Source: Candidatus Kaiserbacteria bacterium (lineage in GTDB: Bacteria; Patescibacteriota; Minisyncoccia; Phycocordibacterales; Phycocordibacteraceae). From it: a DNA stretch of 5,542 bases. Position numbers and translations under genes: made by a program. Below the pieces are notes generated by a model. That model was not told the DNA's origin, made no database searches, and saw only the letters and a list, made by a program, of their open reading frames with translations. Within the stretch, counting starts at the first letter, position 1, and each line of letters starts with the position of its first letter. The stretch is taken from contig QIHV01000007.1 of assembly GCA_003229135.1 (NCBI GenBank), positions 1-5,542 on the forward strand. Direction: 5' to 3'. Below, piece after piece: positions 1 to 5,542 of this stretch.

Positions 1-753
1 GCGACCGCTCGTTCAGCAATACTTGCACTTGGTGATGGCATGCACGTAAAGGCGGTAGCCCTTCCTGATGGACAGGATCCAGCTGACCTTATATCAGTTA
101 ACGCACCGGCATTCACTCTGTGCGTAACAGAGGCCAAATCTGTCATTGAGTTCTTTTTGAAAGTATTGGCAATCAAAGAAAAAGATATGCATCGTTTGGT
201 ACGTGCCGTTGAAACAACGGTATTACCACTTGTTGTCGCAGTGAAAAGCCCACTCGAGCGTGAGCATTTCGTTGGAGTTGTTGCACATGCACTTGCCACA
301 ACCCAAGAAGCTGTACGAGCAACACTCTCTAATGCAAGTGAGGTAGACCTGTTAGGGTATGGAAGAGAGCCCACACCAAAAACCAGTGAGACCACGCCAA
401 AGCTTTCAGTAGTTCAAGCGCGCACACGAGTACTCTCTGCACTTGCGGCGAGTTATCCGGATAGTGAACTTGCACAGCACATTCAAAGCGAGTACGCTCG
501 AATAATTGGGACTGCGCTTCCAGAACCGTCTGAACGCGCAATATTTGAAGTAGAAATTGAGTTTGAGGAATCCCCGGAAGTAAGTACAGCCGATGACCTT
601 ATCAGAACACTTGAACGTGCCGTGCTGGATGAGCGATATGCAGTCGTACTTGAAAAACTTCGCCAAGCACAAGTTGCTGGTGATAAAGAGGCACAGTCAA
701 GCGCAGAAGCTGATTGTGCGCTACTCTTAAAAAGTATTGCTGCCTGTTCATAA
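1..753 (+). CDS. dnaG: DNA primase DnaG, C-terminal part (5' end outside window)
   Basis: Primase makes the RNA primers for replication and works with the replicative helicase DnaB. Only the last 250 residues are present. The reading frame is open from base 1, so the Met at base 40 is internal and not a start. Bases 61-90 encode LPDGQDPADL, the conserved stretch near the end of the DnaG TOPRIM domain (usual form LPxGxDPxD). The preceding ATARSILALGDG fits the last TOPRIM helix. The helical segment that follows (about fragment residues 48-115, SVIEFFLKVLA onward) fits the part of the catalytic core after TOPRIM. A polar linker (about 115-135) leads to a C-terminal helical region in the place of the DnaB-binding domain. 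That last region is divergent, and I assign it by position only. The zinc-binding domain and the TOPRIM acidic residues lie upstream and cannot be checked. The gene ends in TAA, 45 bases before rpoD, as in the macromolecular-synthesis operon. Confidence 0.88.
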   Translation, partial: ATARSAILALGDGMHVKAVALPDGQDPADLISVNAPAFTLCVTEAKSVIEFFLKVLAIKEKDMHRLVRAVETTVLPLVVAVKSPLEREHFVGVVAHALATTQEAVRATLSNASEVDLLGYGREPTPKTSETTPKLSVVQARTRVLSALAASYPDSELAQHIQSEYARIIGTALPEPSERAIFEVEIEFEESPEVSTADDLIRTLERAVLDERYAVVLEKLRQAQVAGDKEAQSSAEADCALLLKSIAACS

Positions 754-784
754 AGTACATATTCTTAATATTTAATAGATCTCT

Positions 785-790
785 TATATT
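785..790 (+). promoter_or_regulatory. Possible -10 element for a leaderless rpoD transcript
   Basis: TATATT matches the sigma-70 -10 consensus at five of six positions and ends eight bases before the rpoD ATG at 799, so transcription would begin at or very near the start codon. No Shine-Dalgarno sequence is visible before this ATG (the preceding bases are TTTGTCCT), which suits a leaderless message. The -35 region at the right distance (762-767, TTCTTA) is poor. Such sites arise easily in AT-rich spacers, and rpoD may simply be co-transcribed with dnaG. Confidence 0.3.
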
Positions 791-798
791 TTTGTCCT

Positions 799-2076
799 AT
801 GGTGATATCAAAAACAAAGAAAAGAAATACTCGCACCACAAAAGCCAAGCATGTAGGTACAAAGAAGCTAGCGTCACATCGTGATGCACAGCGACACGCA
901 GTACTCGCTACAAAAAAATCAAAAAAAGTTGTATCAAGGACAACCAATAAAATAATATCTAAAAAAATAAAGAAAACGGCAAAAGGTTCTGTAAGGCGTG
1001 CTACAAGCCGCTCAGAACAAGAAGTGCGTGCAAAAGCACTTATTACAAAGGGGCGCGAGCGGGGTTACATAACTTACAGTGAAATTCTCAAGGAGTTTCC
1101 ACATATAGAAAATGATATCTCATTTCTTGAGGATCTTTATGAACGTCTTTCAATTGCCGGTATTGATGTTCTCGAAGGGGGCATACTCGAAGATAATGCG
1201 GACGCCTATCTTGCAACTCGCAATATCAAACATCGTGAATCAAATAAATATGATTCAATTCAAATTTACTTACGTGAAATCGGGCAATACCCGCTTTTGA
1301 CAGCGGTGGAAGAGCGAGAACTCGCTCAGCGTATCGAATCTGGTGATGACGAAGCGCGTAATATTTTGGCACGTTCAAACTTGCGTTTGGTGGTCTCCAT
1401 TGCCAAAAAATATGTTGGACGCTCACCGGACCTAACTCTTCTTGACCTTATTCAAGAGGGAAACCTGGGACTTTTTAAGGCAGTTGATAAGTTTGATTGG
1501 AAAAAAGGATATAAATTCTCAACGTACGCAACGTGGTGGATTCGCCAAGCGATTACCCGTGCGCTTGCCGACCAATCACGCACCATTCGTATTCCGGTAC
1601 ATATGGTGGAAACTATTGCAAAGTATAAACAAATATCACGTCGATTGGCACAAACACTTGGGCGTGACCCACAACCAGAGGAGATCGCCGTAGAAATGGG
1701 AGTTGAACCGGAAAAAATATATCAAATTGAAAAAATAAATCAGGATACCCTCTCACTGGAAAATCCTGTTGGTGATGGCGATGATAAGCGTTCGACACTA
1801 GGGGACTTTATTGCAGATGACAAAGTGCCGTCACCTGTACAAGAATCATCAGAACGTATACTTGCTACGCAAGTACGTGATATTTTAGGAGACCTTTCTC
1901 CAAAAGAACGTAAAATATTGGAACTTCGTCACGGACTTGCAGATGGTATATATCACACACTTGAAGAGGTAGGAAAAGAGTTTGGAGTAACGCGTGAACG
2001 TATTCGCCAGATTGAAGCGAAAGCACTTGAGAAAATTCGTATGCATGAAAAATCCCGCCGATTGAAAAGTTACTAA
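799..2076 (+). CDS. rpoD: Primary RNA polymerase sigma factor (RpoD/SigA, sigma-70 family)
   Basis: This is the housekeeping sigma factor, which directs RNA polymerase to -35/-10 promoters. All regions of a group 1 sigma are visible in its 425 residues. Region 1.1 is at about 78-128 ([17 protein letters not shown]). Region 1.2 starts near 152 ([16 protein letters not shown]). Region 2 is at about 191-260, with the core-binding [10 protein letters not shown] and the -10 recognition/melting motif [15 protein letters not shown] (238-252). Region 3 starts at RTIRIPVHM (261-269), and the region 3.2 finger includes LGDFIADD (334-341). The region 4 helix-turn-helix is [20 protein letters not shown] (387-406). 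There is no large insert between 1.2 and 2, so it resembles the short SigA form. Residues 1-72 are an added basic tail with 25 Lys/Arg and one Asp. The ATG at 799 is the first Met in the frame after the dnaG stop. It has no Shine-Dalgarno sequence, so the exact start is slightly uncertain. The intact -10 and -35 readers agree with the consensus-like promoters seen in this window. Confidence 0.97.
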   Translation: MVISKTKKRNTRTTKAKHVGTKKLASHRDAQRHAVLATKKSKKVVSRTTNKIISKKIKKTAKGSVRRATSRSEQEVRAKALITKGRERGYITYSEILKEFPHIENDISFLEDLYERLSIAGIDVLEGGILEDNADAYLATRNIKHRESNKYDSIQIYLREIGQYPLLTAVEERELAQRIESGDDEARNILARSNLRLVVSIAKKYVGRSPDLTLLDLIQEGNLGLFKAVDKFDWKKGYKFSTYATWWIRQAITRALADQSRTIRIPVHMVETIAKYKQISRRLAQTLGRDPQPEEIAVEMGVEPEKIYQIEKINQDTLSLENPVGDGDDKRSTLGDFIADDKVPSPVQESSERILATQVRDILGDLSPKERKILELRHGLADGIYHTLEEVGKEFGVTRERIRQIEAKALEKIRMHEKSRRLKSY

Positions 2077-2130
2077 TCTTAATTAGATTAAATCAGGTAA
2101 TTCATCAAGTAATCATTTTGAAGTATATAT

Positions 2131-2164
2131 AAAAAACCAGTCTCGACGTGTTTCGCCGAGACTG
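2131..2164 (-). terminator. Rho-independent terminator of the small minus-strand gene
   Basis: Read on the minus strand, an eight-base-pair stem (CAGTCTCG at 2164-2157 pairing with CGAGACTG at 2145-2138) is followed by one G and six T (2136-2131), then AT-rich sequence. Two more G-C pairs can form inside the stem across one A-C mismatch. On the plus strand the same hairpin is followed by CATCCGTGAGG with no T run, so it should stop leftward but not rightward transcription. It lies 16 bases past the stop codon of the small membrane protein gene. Since rpoD converges on it, the hairpin may also form at the 3' end of the rpoD message without acting as a standard terminator there. Confidence 0.85.
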
Positions 2165-2179
2165 CATCCGTGAGGATTG

Positions 2180-2356
2180 TTATCTATTATTGTTGTCAGG
2201 AATAGTAAGAATAGCAATAATGGCTGTGATAATGCCAACGGTGGCATAAACAGCTGTTGCTAACGGTAAAAGAAAGACAATCGCCACAAAATTAACAAAC
2301 CCCGTTGTTATGATGTTTTTTTGTAGTAAGAATCGACGTGTTATCTTCATATCCAT
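2180..2356 (-). CDS. Small hydrophobic (predicted membrane) protein of unknown function, 58 residues
   Basis: I do not recognise the family. The protein starts MDMKITRRFLLQKN, a short basic head (K4, R7, R8, K13). A hydrophobic stretch follows from about residue 15 to 52, broken by P31 (FLLPLATAV). The tail is polar, PDNNNR. This could be two short transmembrane helices in a hairpin with both ends inside, or one long helix. There is no cleavage site and no lipobox. The start is set by a strong AGGAGGT seven bases before the ATG at 2356. A GTG three codons upstream lies inside that Shine-Dalgarno sequence and is not a plausible start; another ATG at 2350 is possible. A good promoter lies upstream and an intrinsic terminator directly downstream, so this is a monocistronic unit convergent with rpoD and divergent from the helicase gene. 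Small size and hydrophobicity are shared by type I toxins, holin-like proteins and small regulatory membrane proteins, but nothing here decides among them. Confidence 0.72.
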   Translation of the reverse strand: MDMKITRRFLLQKNIITTGFVNFVAIVFLLPLATAVYATVGIITAIIAILTIPDNNNR

Positions 2357-2363
2357 AGTAGCC

Positions 2364-2370
2364 ACCTCCT
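2364..2370 (-). promoter_or_regulatory. Strong Shine-Dalgarno sequence of the small membrane protein gene
   Basis: AGGAGGT on the minus strand is followed by seven bases (GGCTACT) and then ATG at 2356. It is a near-perfect match to the anti-Shine-Dalgarno sequence at ideal spacing. It selects the ATG at 2356 over the GTG at 2365, which it overlaps. The two long genes on the plus strand have no comparable site. Confidence 0.85.
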
Positions 2371-2409
2371 GCGGTGCTCAACACAACTCTAAACCAAGTT
2401 CTAAAAGTA

Positions 2410-2437
2410 ATAATACACCATATATTGACTACGTCAA
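2410..2437 (-). promoter_or_regulatory. Sigma-70 promoter of the small membrane protein gene
   Basis: On the minus strand TTGACG (2437-2432) and TATTAT (2415-2410) are separated by 16 bases. Each hexamer matches the sigma-70 consensus at five of six positions. Transcription would begin near 2403, giving a leader of roughly 47 bases before the ATG at 2356 and a transcript of about 270 bases ending at the terminator near 2131. The -35 hexamer lies inside an inverted repeat (2425-2437). Confidence 0.65.
2425..2437. repeat. Inverted repeat TTGAC-TAC-GTCAA in the divergent intergenic region
   Basis: Two perfect five-base arms surround a three-base centre. One arm provides the -35 hexamer of the minus-strand promoter. 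The other gives a TTGACT on the plus strand, pointing towards the helicase gene. The plus-strand copy lacks a good -10 at 16-18 bases; the best nearby match, TATACA at 2445-2450, is only 14 bases away. The element could be an operator that covers the promoter, or a coincidence of two -35-like sequences. Confidence 0.4.
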
Positions 2438-2497
2438 ATCATTATATACATATGTACTTAAACAGATGGTGGGAATGCAGTCAATTGAAATGCACGG

Positions 2498-2503
2498 TAC
2501 ACT
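2498..2503 (+). promoter_or_regulatory. Possible -10 element directly before the helicase-nuclease gene
   Basis: TACACT has the TAnnnT pattern and ends six bases before the ATG at 2510, where transcription would begin at the start codon. No Shine-Dalgarno sequence precedes this ATG. There is no matching -35 at 17 bases. The evidence is weak and rests mainly on the same arrangement being seen before rpoD. Confidence 0.2.
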
Positions 2504-2509
2504 GATGTA

Positions 2510-5425
2510 ATGATAACCACGGAAGCGTTTGAAGATGCTTACGGAAAACTTGATACAAAACAAAAGGAGGCGGTGGATACACTCTATGGTCCGGTAGTCG
2601 TTGTTGCCGGTCCAGGAACTGGAAAGACACAGATACTTGCTCTTCGCATCGGGAATATACTTTTGAAAGTGCCAGGTGTAAAGCCGGACGAGATACTCGC
2701 ACTTACTTTTACCGAAGGTGCGGCGGCAACACTACGCACACGTCTCGCCTCTCTTATCGGTGGTGCGGCATATCGTGTGCGTATTCATACTTTCCATGGA
2801 TTCGCTCGGTCAATACTTGACCTGCGAAGTGACCTTTTCCCACGTATAGCACTCGGATCGCAACTCTCACCCGTGCGAGGTATAGAGCTTATGGAAGAGC
2901 TTCTTGATAAAGGAAACTATACAAAAATTCGAAATCCAAAAACACCGCATCGTACGGCGCGCACCTTACTCACATTTATGAGTAAGCTCAAACAAGAACA
3001 CTACACACCGGAACAATATCTCACCGAGCTCACTTGCGAGCACGAACATATACTTGACAATCCTGACCGTATCCACGCAAATGGAAAACATAAAGGAAAA
3101 GAAAAAGGCACTTTTCTGCATTTGCGTGAGCGTATAGAAAAGCACATGGAAGCCGCACATCTTTTTGGGGCATATGAAAAAGCTCTTAAAAAAGAATCAT
3201 TTTACGACTATGAAGACCTGATTAACGAAGCTATACGCGGACTTGAAACAAGTGATGGTTTCCGAGCACAGGTTGGCGAGCAATCACAGTTTGTGCTCGC
3301 TGATGAACATCAGGATGCAAATCCTGCACAAAATCGCCTGCTTGAACTCGTGACAGATTTCGATGGCTCACCCAATTTATTCATTGTTGGTGATGAAAAA
3401 CAAGCAATTTTTCGTTTTCAAGGAGCATCACTTGAATCATTTTTCTACTTCAAGGAAAAATATCCCGATGCAAAAATTATTTCTCTTGATACAAACTATC
3501 GCTCAACGGAGAAAATACTCACAGTTGCGCATAACCTTATCACTGTGGTGCCCATACCCGATCCAGCACTTCGTCCAGAGCTCAAAGCTTTTCGCGGAAA
3601 GGGTGGCACTGTGGAAGAGATTACGTGTGATACACCGCGTGCCGAGAGTAAAGCTATTTGCACACATATCAATAAACTTCATAAATCAGGCGTGCCCTAT
3701 AAAAACATTGCTATTCTAACAAAAAAGAATATTGACGTACTCGCACTTGCCGACTTTCTGCGTTGCGCCGGCATTCCGGAAGATCACAAGAGTGCGGAAA
3801 TGAACGCACTTGCTCATCCGGCAACACAACTATTTATTTCTCTTATTCGTGCACTCACTGACCTGTCACAAGACGTCCCACTTGCTCGCGTACTGTTTAT
3901 TCCAGGTATGCCAATGACACTTTCAGAGCGTATGCAGCTACTTGCAATCCCGCGTTTTGGGAAACCGCTTGTAGATATACTTGAAAAACATGGTACGCCT
4001 TTAATGCGAGAATGGTTAAAACGTATGAAAAAGCTCTCTGAGGAAATGCCATCAACACCGGCAGTTGCGTGGCTTGCACGTTTGGCTATGGAAAGCGGTT
4101 TCGTGGCGGGCATACTTGCGCTTGATGAGAGTGAGGATGCCTATGAGGCGTATCAAGGGTTTATGGATGAAGCGGCACTTCTTACTCGTGAAAAACCAAG
4201 CGCAACTGCCAATGATTTACTTACACGTCTGGCGACCATCGAAGAGCATGGGCTTCATATGCAAAGAGCCCGCACTAAGCGTGATGGTGTGTGTATTATG
4301 ACGGTGCATAGTGCAAAAGGGCTGGAGTTTCCACATGTTATCATTGCGCACACAACTGATGAAAAATGGTTTCGTGGAAAGACTGATGAGTTTTCACTTT
4401 TACTTGAGAGAGATGATGACGAAAATGATGAGCGCCGATTGCTTTATGTGGCGCTCACTCGTGCGCGAGACGGAATACTTGTTACACACTCACAGGTTAC
4501 AGAAGAGAGTCGTGCGCAAACACCCCTGCGTTTCCTTTCGGATATTTCACCCTATATGACAAATACTAGTTTACCTACAAAAGCTCCGACTATTGTACAT
4601 TATGAAAAGCACAACATACTTGATACAAATTTCCTAAAGGAACAACTGCTTGCACGAGGTTTTTCACCGACCGGTTTCAATAATTACGTTCAATCTCCGT
4701 GGCAGTATTATTTTCGTACACTTTTACAGCTTCCGGACGCTCCTACTAATTCAATGATGTTTGGTACGGCGGTACATTTAAGTCTAAAGTCTTACACCGA
4801 CGCTATAAAAAAGGGCAAGGCAACTCCTGAAGACGCTCTCTCTACACTTCGTCACGAACTTATACGTTTGCCACTTGTTGAAATTGACAGGCGTGAACTC
4901 ACAATAAAAGGCACGGAGGTACTTCGTACATATCTTGCACAAGAAGGTGCAGATATGAAAAATATCAAAGAATCCGAATTTCCAATACATACATCTCTTA
5001 CTGTACCTGGAGTGGGCGAAGTGCCACTCTCCGGTAAATTGGACCGGCTTGACAGGAACGAAGACGGCACCATTTTGGTTATTGATTATAAAACGGGAAA
5101 AGCAAAAAGCGAAAATGATATACGTGGTGCCACGAAATCAAGTGATGGAAATTATTATCGTCAACTTGTATTTTATAAACTTTTATTGGATAAAGACGGG
5201 CGATATACTATGAACAAAGGAGCGCTTCATTTTGTTGAGCCAAATGAAAAAGGAAAGTGCGTAGTACGTGAATTTACCATTACCAACGCCGAGGTCTTTG
5301 AACTGGAAACGCAGCTCATAGAGGCGGCACAAAAAATCGCAAATGGAGAAGCCTTCACCACTTCTTGCGACCCCAAACACTGTGACTATTGCTCGCTTGT
5401 CAGCTTCCTCCTTACGACCAATTAG
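2510..5425 (+). CDS. UvrD/PcrA-like superfamily 1 helicase fused to a RecB-type PD-(D/E)XK nuclease
   Basis: This 971-residue single-chain helicase-nuclease probably acts in recombination or DNA-end repair. Helicase motifs run in order: Q motif LDTKQKEAV (14-22), Walker A GPGTGKT (34-40), motif Ia ALTFTEGAAATLRTRL (64-79), IHTFHGFA (92-99), Walker B DEHQD (265-269), motif III GDEKQAIFRFQGA (294-306), motif IV LDTNYRST (326-333), motif V TVHSAKGLEF (598-607) and motif VI ERRLLYVALTRAR (641-653). The 1B insert (about 110-250) and 2B insert (about 335-590) are divergent. A linker (660-715) leads to the nuclease: SPTGFNNYVQSPWQYYF (719-735), GTAVH (752-756), GKLDRLD (842-848), IDYKTGK (858-864) and QLVFYK (885-890). 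H756, D845, D859 and K861 are the expected metal-site residues. C-terminal cysteines are C953, C958 and C961; two ligand positions of an AddB-type Fe-S cluster are S729 and L967. It is longer than PcrA (about 720) and shorter than AddA or RecB (about 1200). The start at 2510 lacks a Shine-Dalgarno sequence, but the Q motif follows at the usual distance. No AddB partner is in the window. Confidence 0.93.
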   Translation: MITTEAFEDAYGKLDTKQKEAVDTLYGPVVVVAGPGTGKTQILALRIGNILLKVPGVKPDEILALTFTEGAAATLRTRLASLIGGAAYRVRIHTFHGFARSILDLRSDLFPRIALGSQLSPVRGIELMEELLDKGNYTKIRNPKTPHRTARTLLTFMSKLKQEHYTPEQYLTELTCEHEHILDNPDRIHANGKHKGKEKGTFLHLRERIEKHMEAAHLFGAYEKALKKESFYDYEDLINEAIRGLETSDGFRAQVGEQSQFVLADEHQDANPAQNRLLELVTDFDGSPNLFIVGDEKQAIFRFQGASLESFFYFKEKYPDAKIISLDTNYRSTEKILTVAHNLITVVPIPDPALRPELKAFRGKGGTVEEITCDTPRAESKAICTHINKLHKSGVPYKNIAILTKKNIDVLALADFLRCAGIPEDHKSAEMNALAHPATQLFISLIRALTDLSQDVPLARVLFIPGMPMTLSERMQLLAIPRFGKPLVDILEKHGTPLMREWLKRMKKLSEEMPSTPAVAWLARLAMESGFVAGILALDESEDAYEAYQGFMDEAALLTREKPSATANDLLTRLATIEEHGLHMQRARTKRDGVCIMTVHSAKGLEFPHVIIAHTTDEKWFRGKTDEFSLLLERDDDENDERRLLYVALTRARDGILVTHSQVTEESRAQTPLRFLSDISPYMTNTSLPTKAPTIVHYEKHNILDTNFLKEQLLARGFSPTGFNNYVQSPWQYYFRTLLQLPDAPTNSMMFGTAVHLSLKSYTDAIKKGKATPEDALSTLRHELIRLPLVEIDRRELTIKGTEVLRTYLAQEGADMKNIKESEFPIHTSLTVPGVGEVPLSGKLDRLDRNEDGTILVIDYKTGKAKSENDIRGATKSSDGNYYRQLVFYKLLLDKDGRYTMNKGALHFVEPNEKGKCVVREFTITNAEVFELETQLIEAAQKIANGEAFTTSCDPKHCDYCSLVSFLLTTN

Positions 5426-5431
5426 GTATAT

Positions 5432-5473
5432 CTTCTTAAGAAGGTGGTGTTATAACATAACTGACGTTGTAAC
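5432..5473. repeat. Palindromes and repeated GTTRTAAC boxes after the helicase gene
   Basis: Seven bases past the helicase stop is the perfect palindrome CTTCTTAAGAAG (5432-5443), followed by a second palindrome, TGTTATAACA (5448-5457). The core of the second, GTTATAAC (5449-5456), recurs with one change as GTTGTAAC (5466-5473), 17 bases further on, ending directly before the -35 hexamer of the next promoter. The first palindrome could form only a four-pair stem around TTAA and has no T run, so it is not a convincing terminator for the helicase gene. The paired boxes could be binding sites for a regulator of the downstream promoter. Confidence 0.35.
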
Positions 5474-5474
5474 C

Positions 5475-5503
5475 TTGACATATGCATATATTAGTAATAT
5501 AAT
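5475..5503 (+). promoter_or_regulatory. Perfect-consensus sigma-70 promoter reading off the right edge
   Basis: TTGACA (5475-5480) and TATAAT (5498-5503) are both exact consensus hexamers with the optimal 17-base spacer. Transcription should begin near 5510. The first 30 or so transcribed bases are in the window and do not match the start of any structured RNA I know. A promoter this strong often serves a stable RNA, a ribosomal gene or a gene under tight repression. The two GTTRTAAC boxes just upstream fit the last possibility. Confidence 0.85.
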
Positions 5504-5521
5504 TAAGGGTGCTTCAATAGT

Positions 5522-5536
5522 GAGCCTCGATGGCTC
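5522..5536 (+). other. Short hairpin at the 5' end of the next transcript, overlapping a possible start codon
   Basis: GAGCC (5522-5526) and GGCTC (5532-5536) form a five-pair, GC-rich stem with the loop TCGAT. An ATG at 5530-5532 sits in the loop and the first base of the 3' arm and would begin a protein M-A-R-N, cut off by the window edge. No Shine-Dalgarno sequence precedes it. A GTG at 5520 in another frame is an alternative start, with AAGGG 10 bases upstream, but AAGGG lies at or before the expected transcription start. The transcript may equally be a non-coding RNA. Too little sequence is present to decide. Confidence 0.3.
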
Positions 5537-5542
5537 GAAACA

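Noticed and set aside
329..672. Two overlapping minus-strand open frames within dnaG
   Set aside because: Both lie wholly inside the conserved primase frame, have no ribosome binding site and have low-complexity, Cys/Phe/Arg-rich translations typical of antisense shadows.
1..753. Frequent ACTTG-like strings (such as GCACTTGC) across the window, considered as a DNA uptake sequence or dispersed repeat
   Set aside because: They fall in frame on Ala-Leu, Thr-Leu and Ile-Leu pairs that use the CTT leucine codon, so they reflect codon preference and amino acid content and not an extended conserved motif.
2074..2090. Inverted repeat TAATCT-TAATT-AGATTA overlapping the rpoD stop codon, considered as an rpoD terminator
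   Set aside because: The six-pair stem is almost entirely A-T and has no T run after it, so it should not terminate transcription.
2425..2450. Plus-strand promoter TTGACT with TATACA for the helicase gene
   Set aside because: The spacer is only 14 bases, and hexamers at 16-18 bases match the -10 consensus at three or fewer positions. It is recorded only as part of the inverted repeat.
2310..2510. Plus-strand 66-codon open frame running up to the helicase start, with a short hydrophobic segment resembling a lipoprotein signal (VATSCGA)
   Set aside because: Its first third is antisense to the small membrane protein gene, which has its own promoter, Shine-Dalgarno sequence and terminator. It has no Shine-Dalgarno sequence, a poor lipobox and a composition like AT-rich spacer. 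The overlap of its stop with the helicase ATG looks accidental.
3814..4113. A 99-codon minus-strand open frame within the helicase gene
   Set aside because: It is antisense to the 2B region of an intact helicase, has no Shine-Dalgarno sequence or promoter, and its translation has no recognisable feature.

Overview
The window suggests a bacterium of the Patescibacteria/CPR type, probably Parcubacteria-like. The evidence is moderate AT-richness, compact spacing, the form of the sigma factor (a two-residue-longer '[12 protein letters not shown]' stretch that I associate with these lineages) and a single-chain UvrD-like helicase fused to a RecB-type nuclease. The placement is by protein appearance, not by a search. 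All four visible stop codons are TAA or TAG. TGA is not read through in any of these genes, so nothing points to a recoded UGA.

Layout. Positions 1-753 hold the C-terminal 250 residues of DNA primase (dnaG), cut by the window edge. After 45 bases comes a complete primary sigma factor (rpoD, 799-2076). This dnaG-rpoD order is the core of the classical macromolecular-synthesis operon. Converging on rpoD from the minus strand is a small self-contained transcription unit: a near-consensus promoter (2410-2437), a strong Shine-Dalgarno sequence (2364-2370), a 58-residue hydrophobic protein (2180-2356) and an intrinsic terminator (2131-2164). Rightward from the same intergenic region runs a 971-residue helicase-nuclease (2510-5425). 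The last 117 bases hold palindromic elements and a textbook sigma-70 promoter (TTGACA, 17 bases, TATAAT) firing off the right edge into a gene that is not visible.

How it fits together. Primase and sigma factor serve replication and transcription initiation. The helicase-nuclease probably serves recombination or repair of DNA ends, perhaps standing in for AddAB/RecBCD. The most unusual items are the orphan small membrane protein with its complete set of expression signals, and the helicase-nuclease, which keeps its nuclease active site but lacks two of the four cysteines expected for an AddB/Cas4-type iron-sulfur cluster. The sigma factor also carries a very basic N-terminal tail. I see no CRISPR array, insertion sequence, tRNA or complete rRNA.
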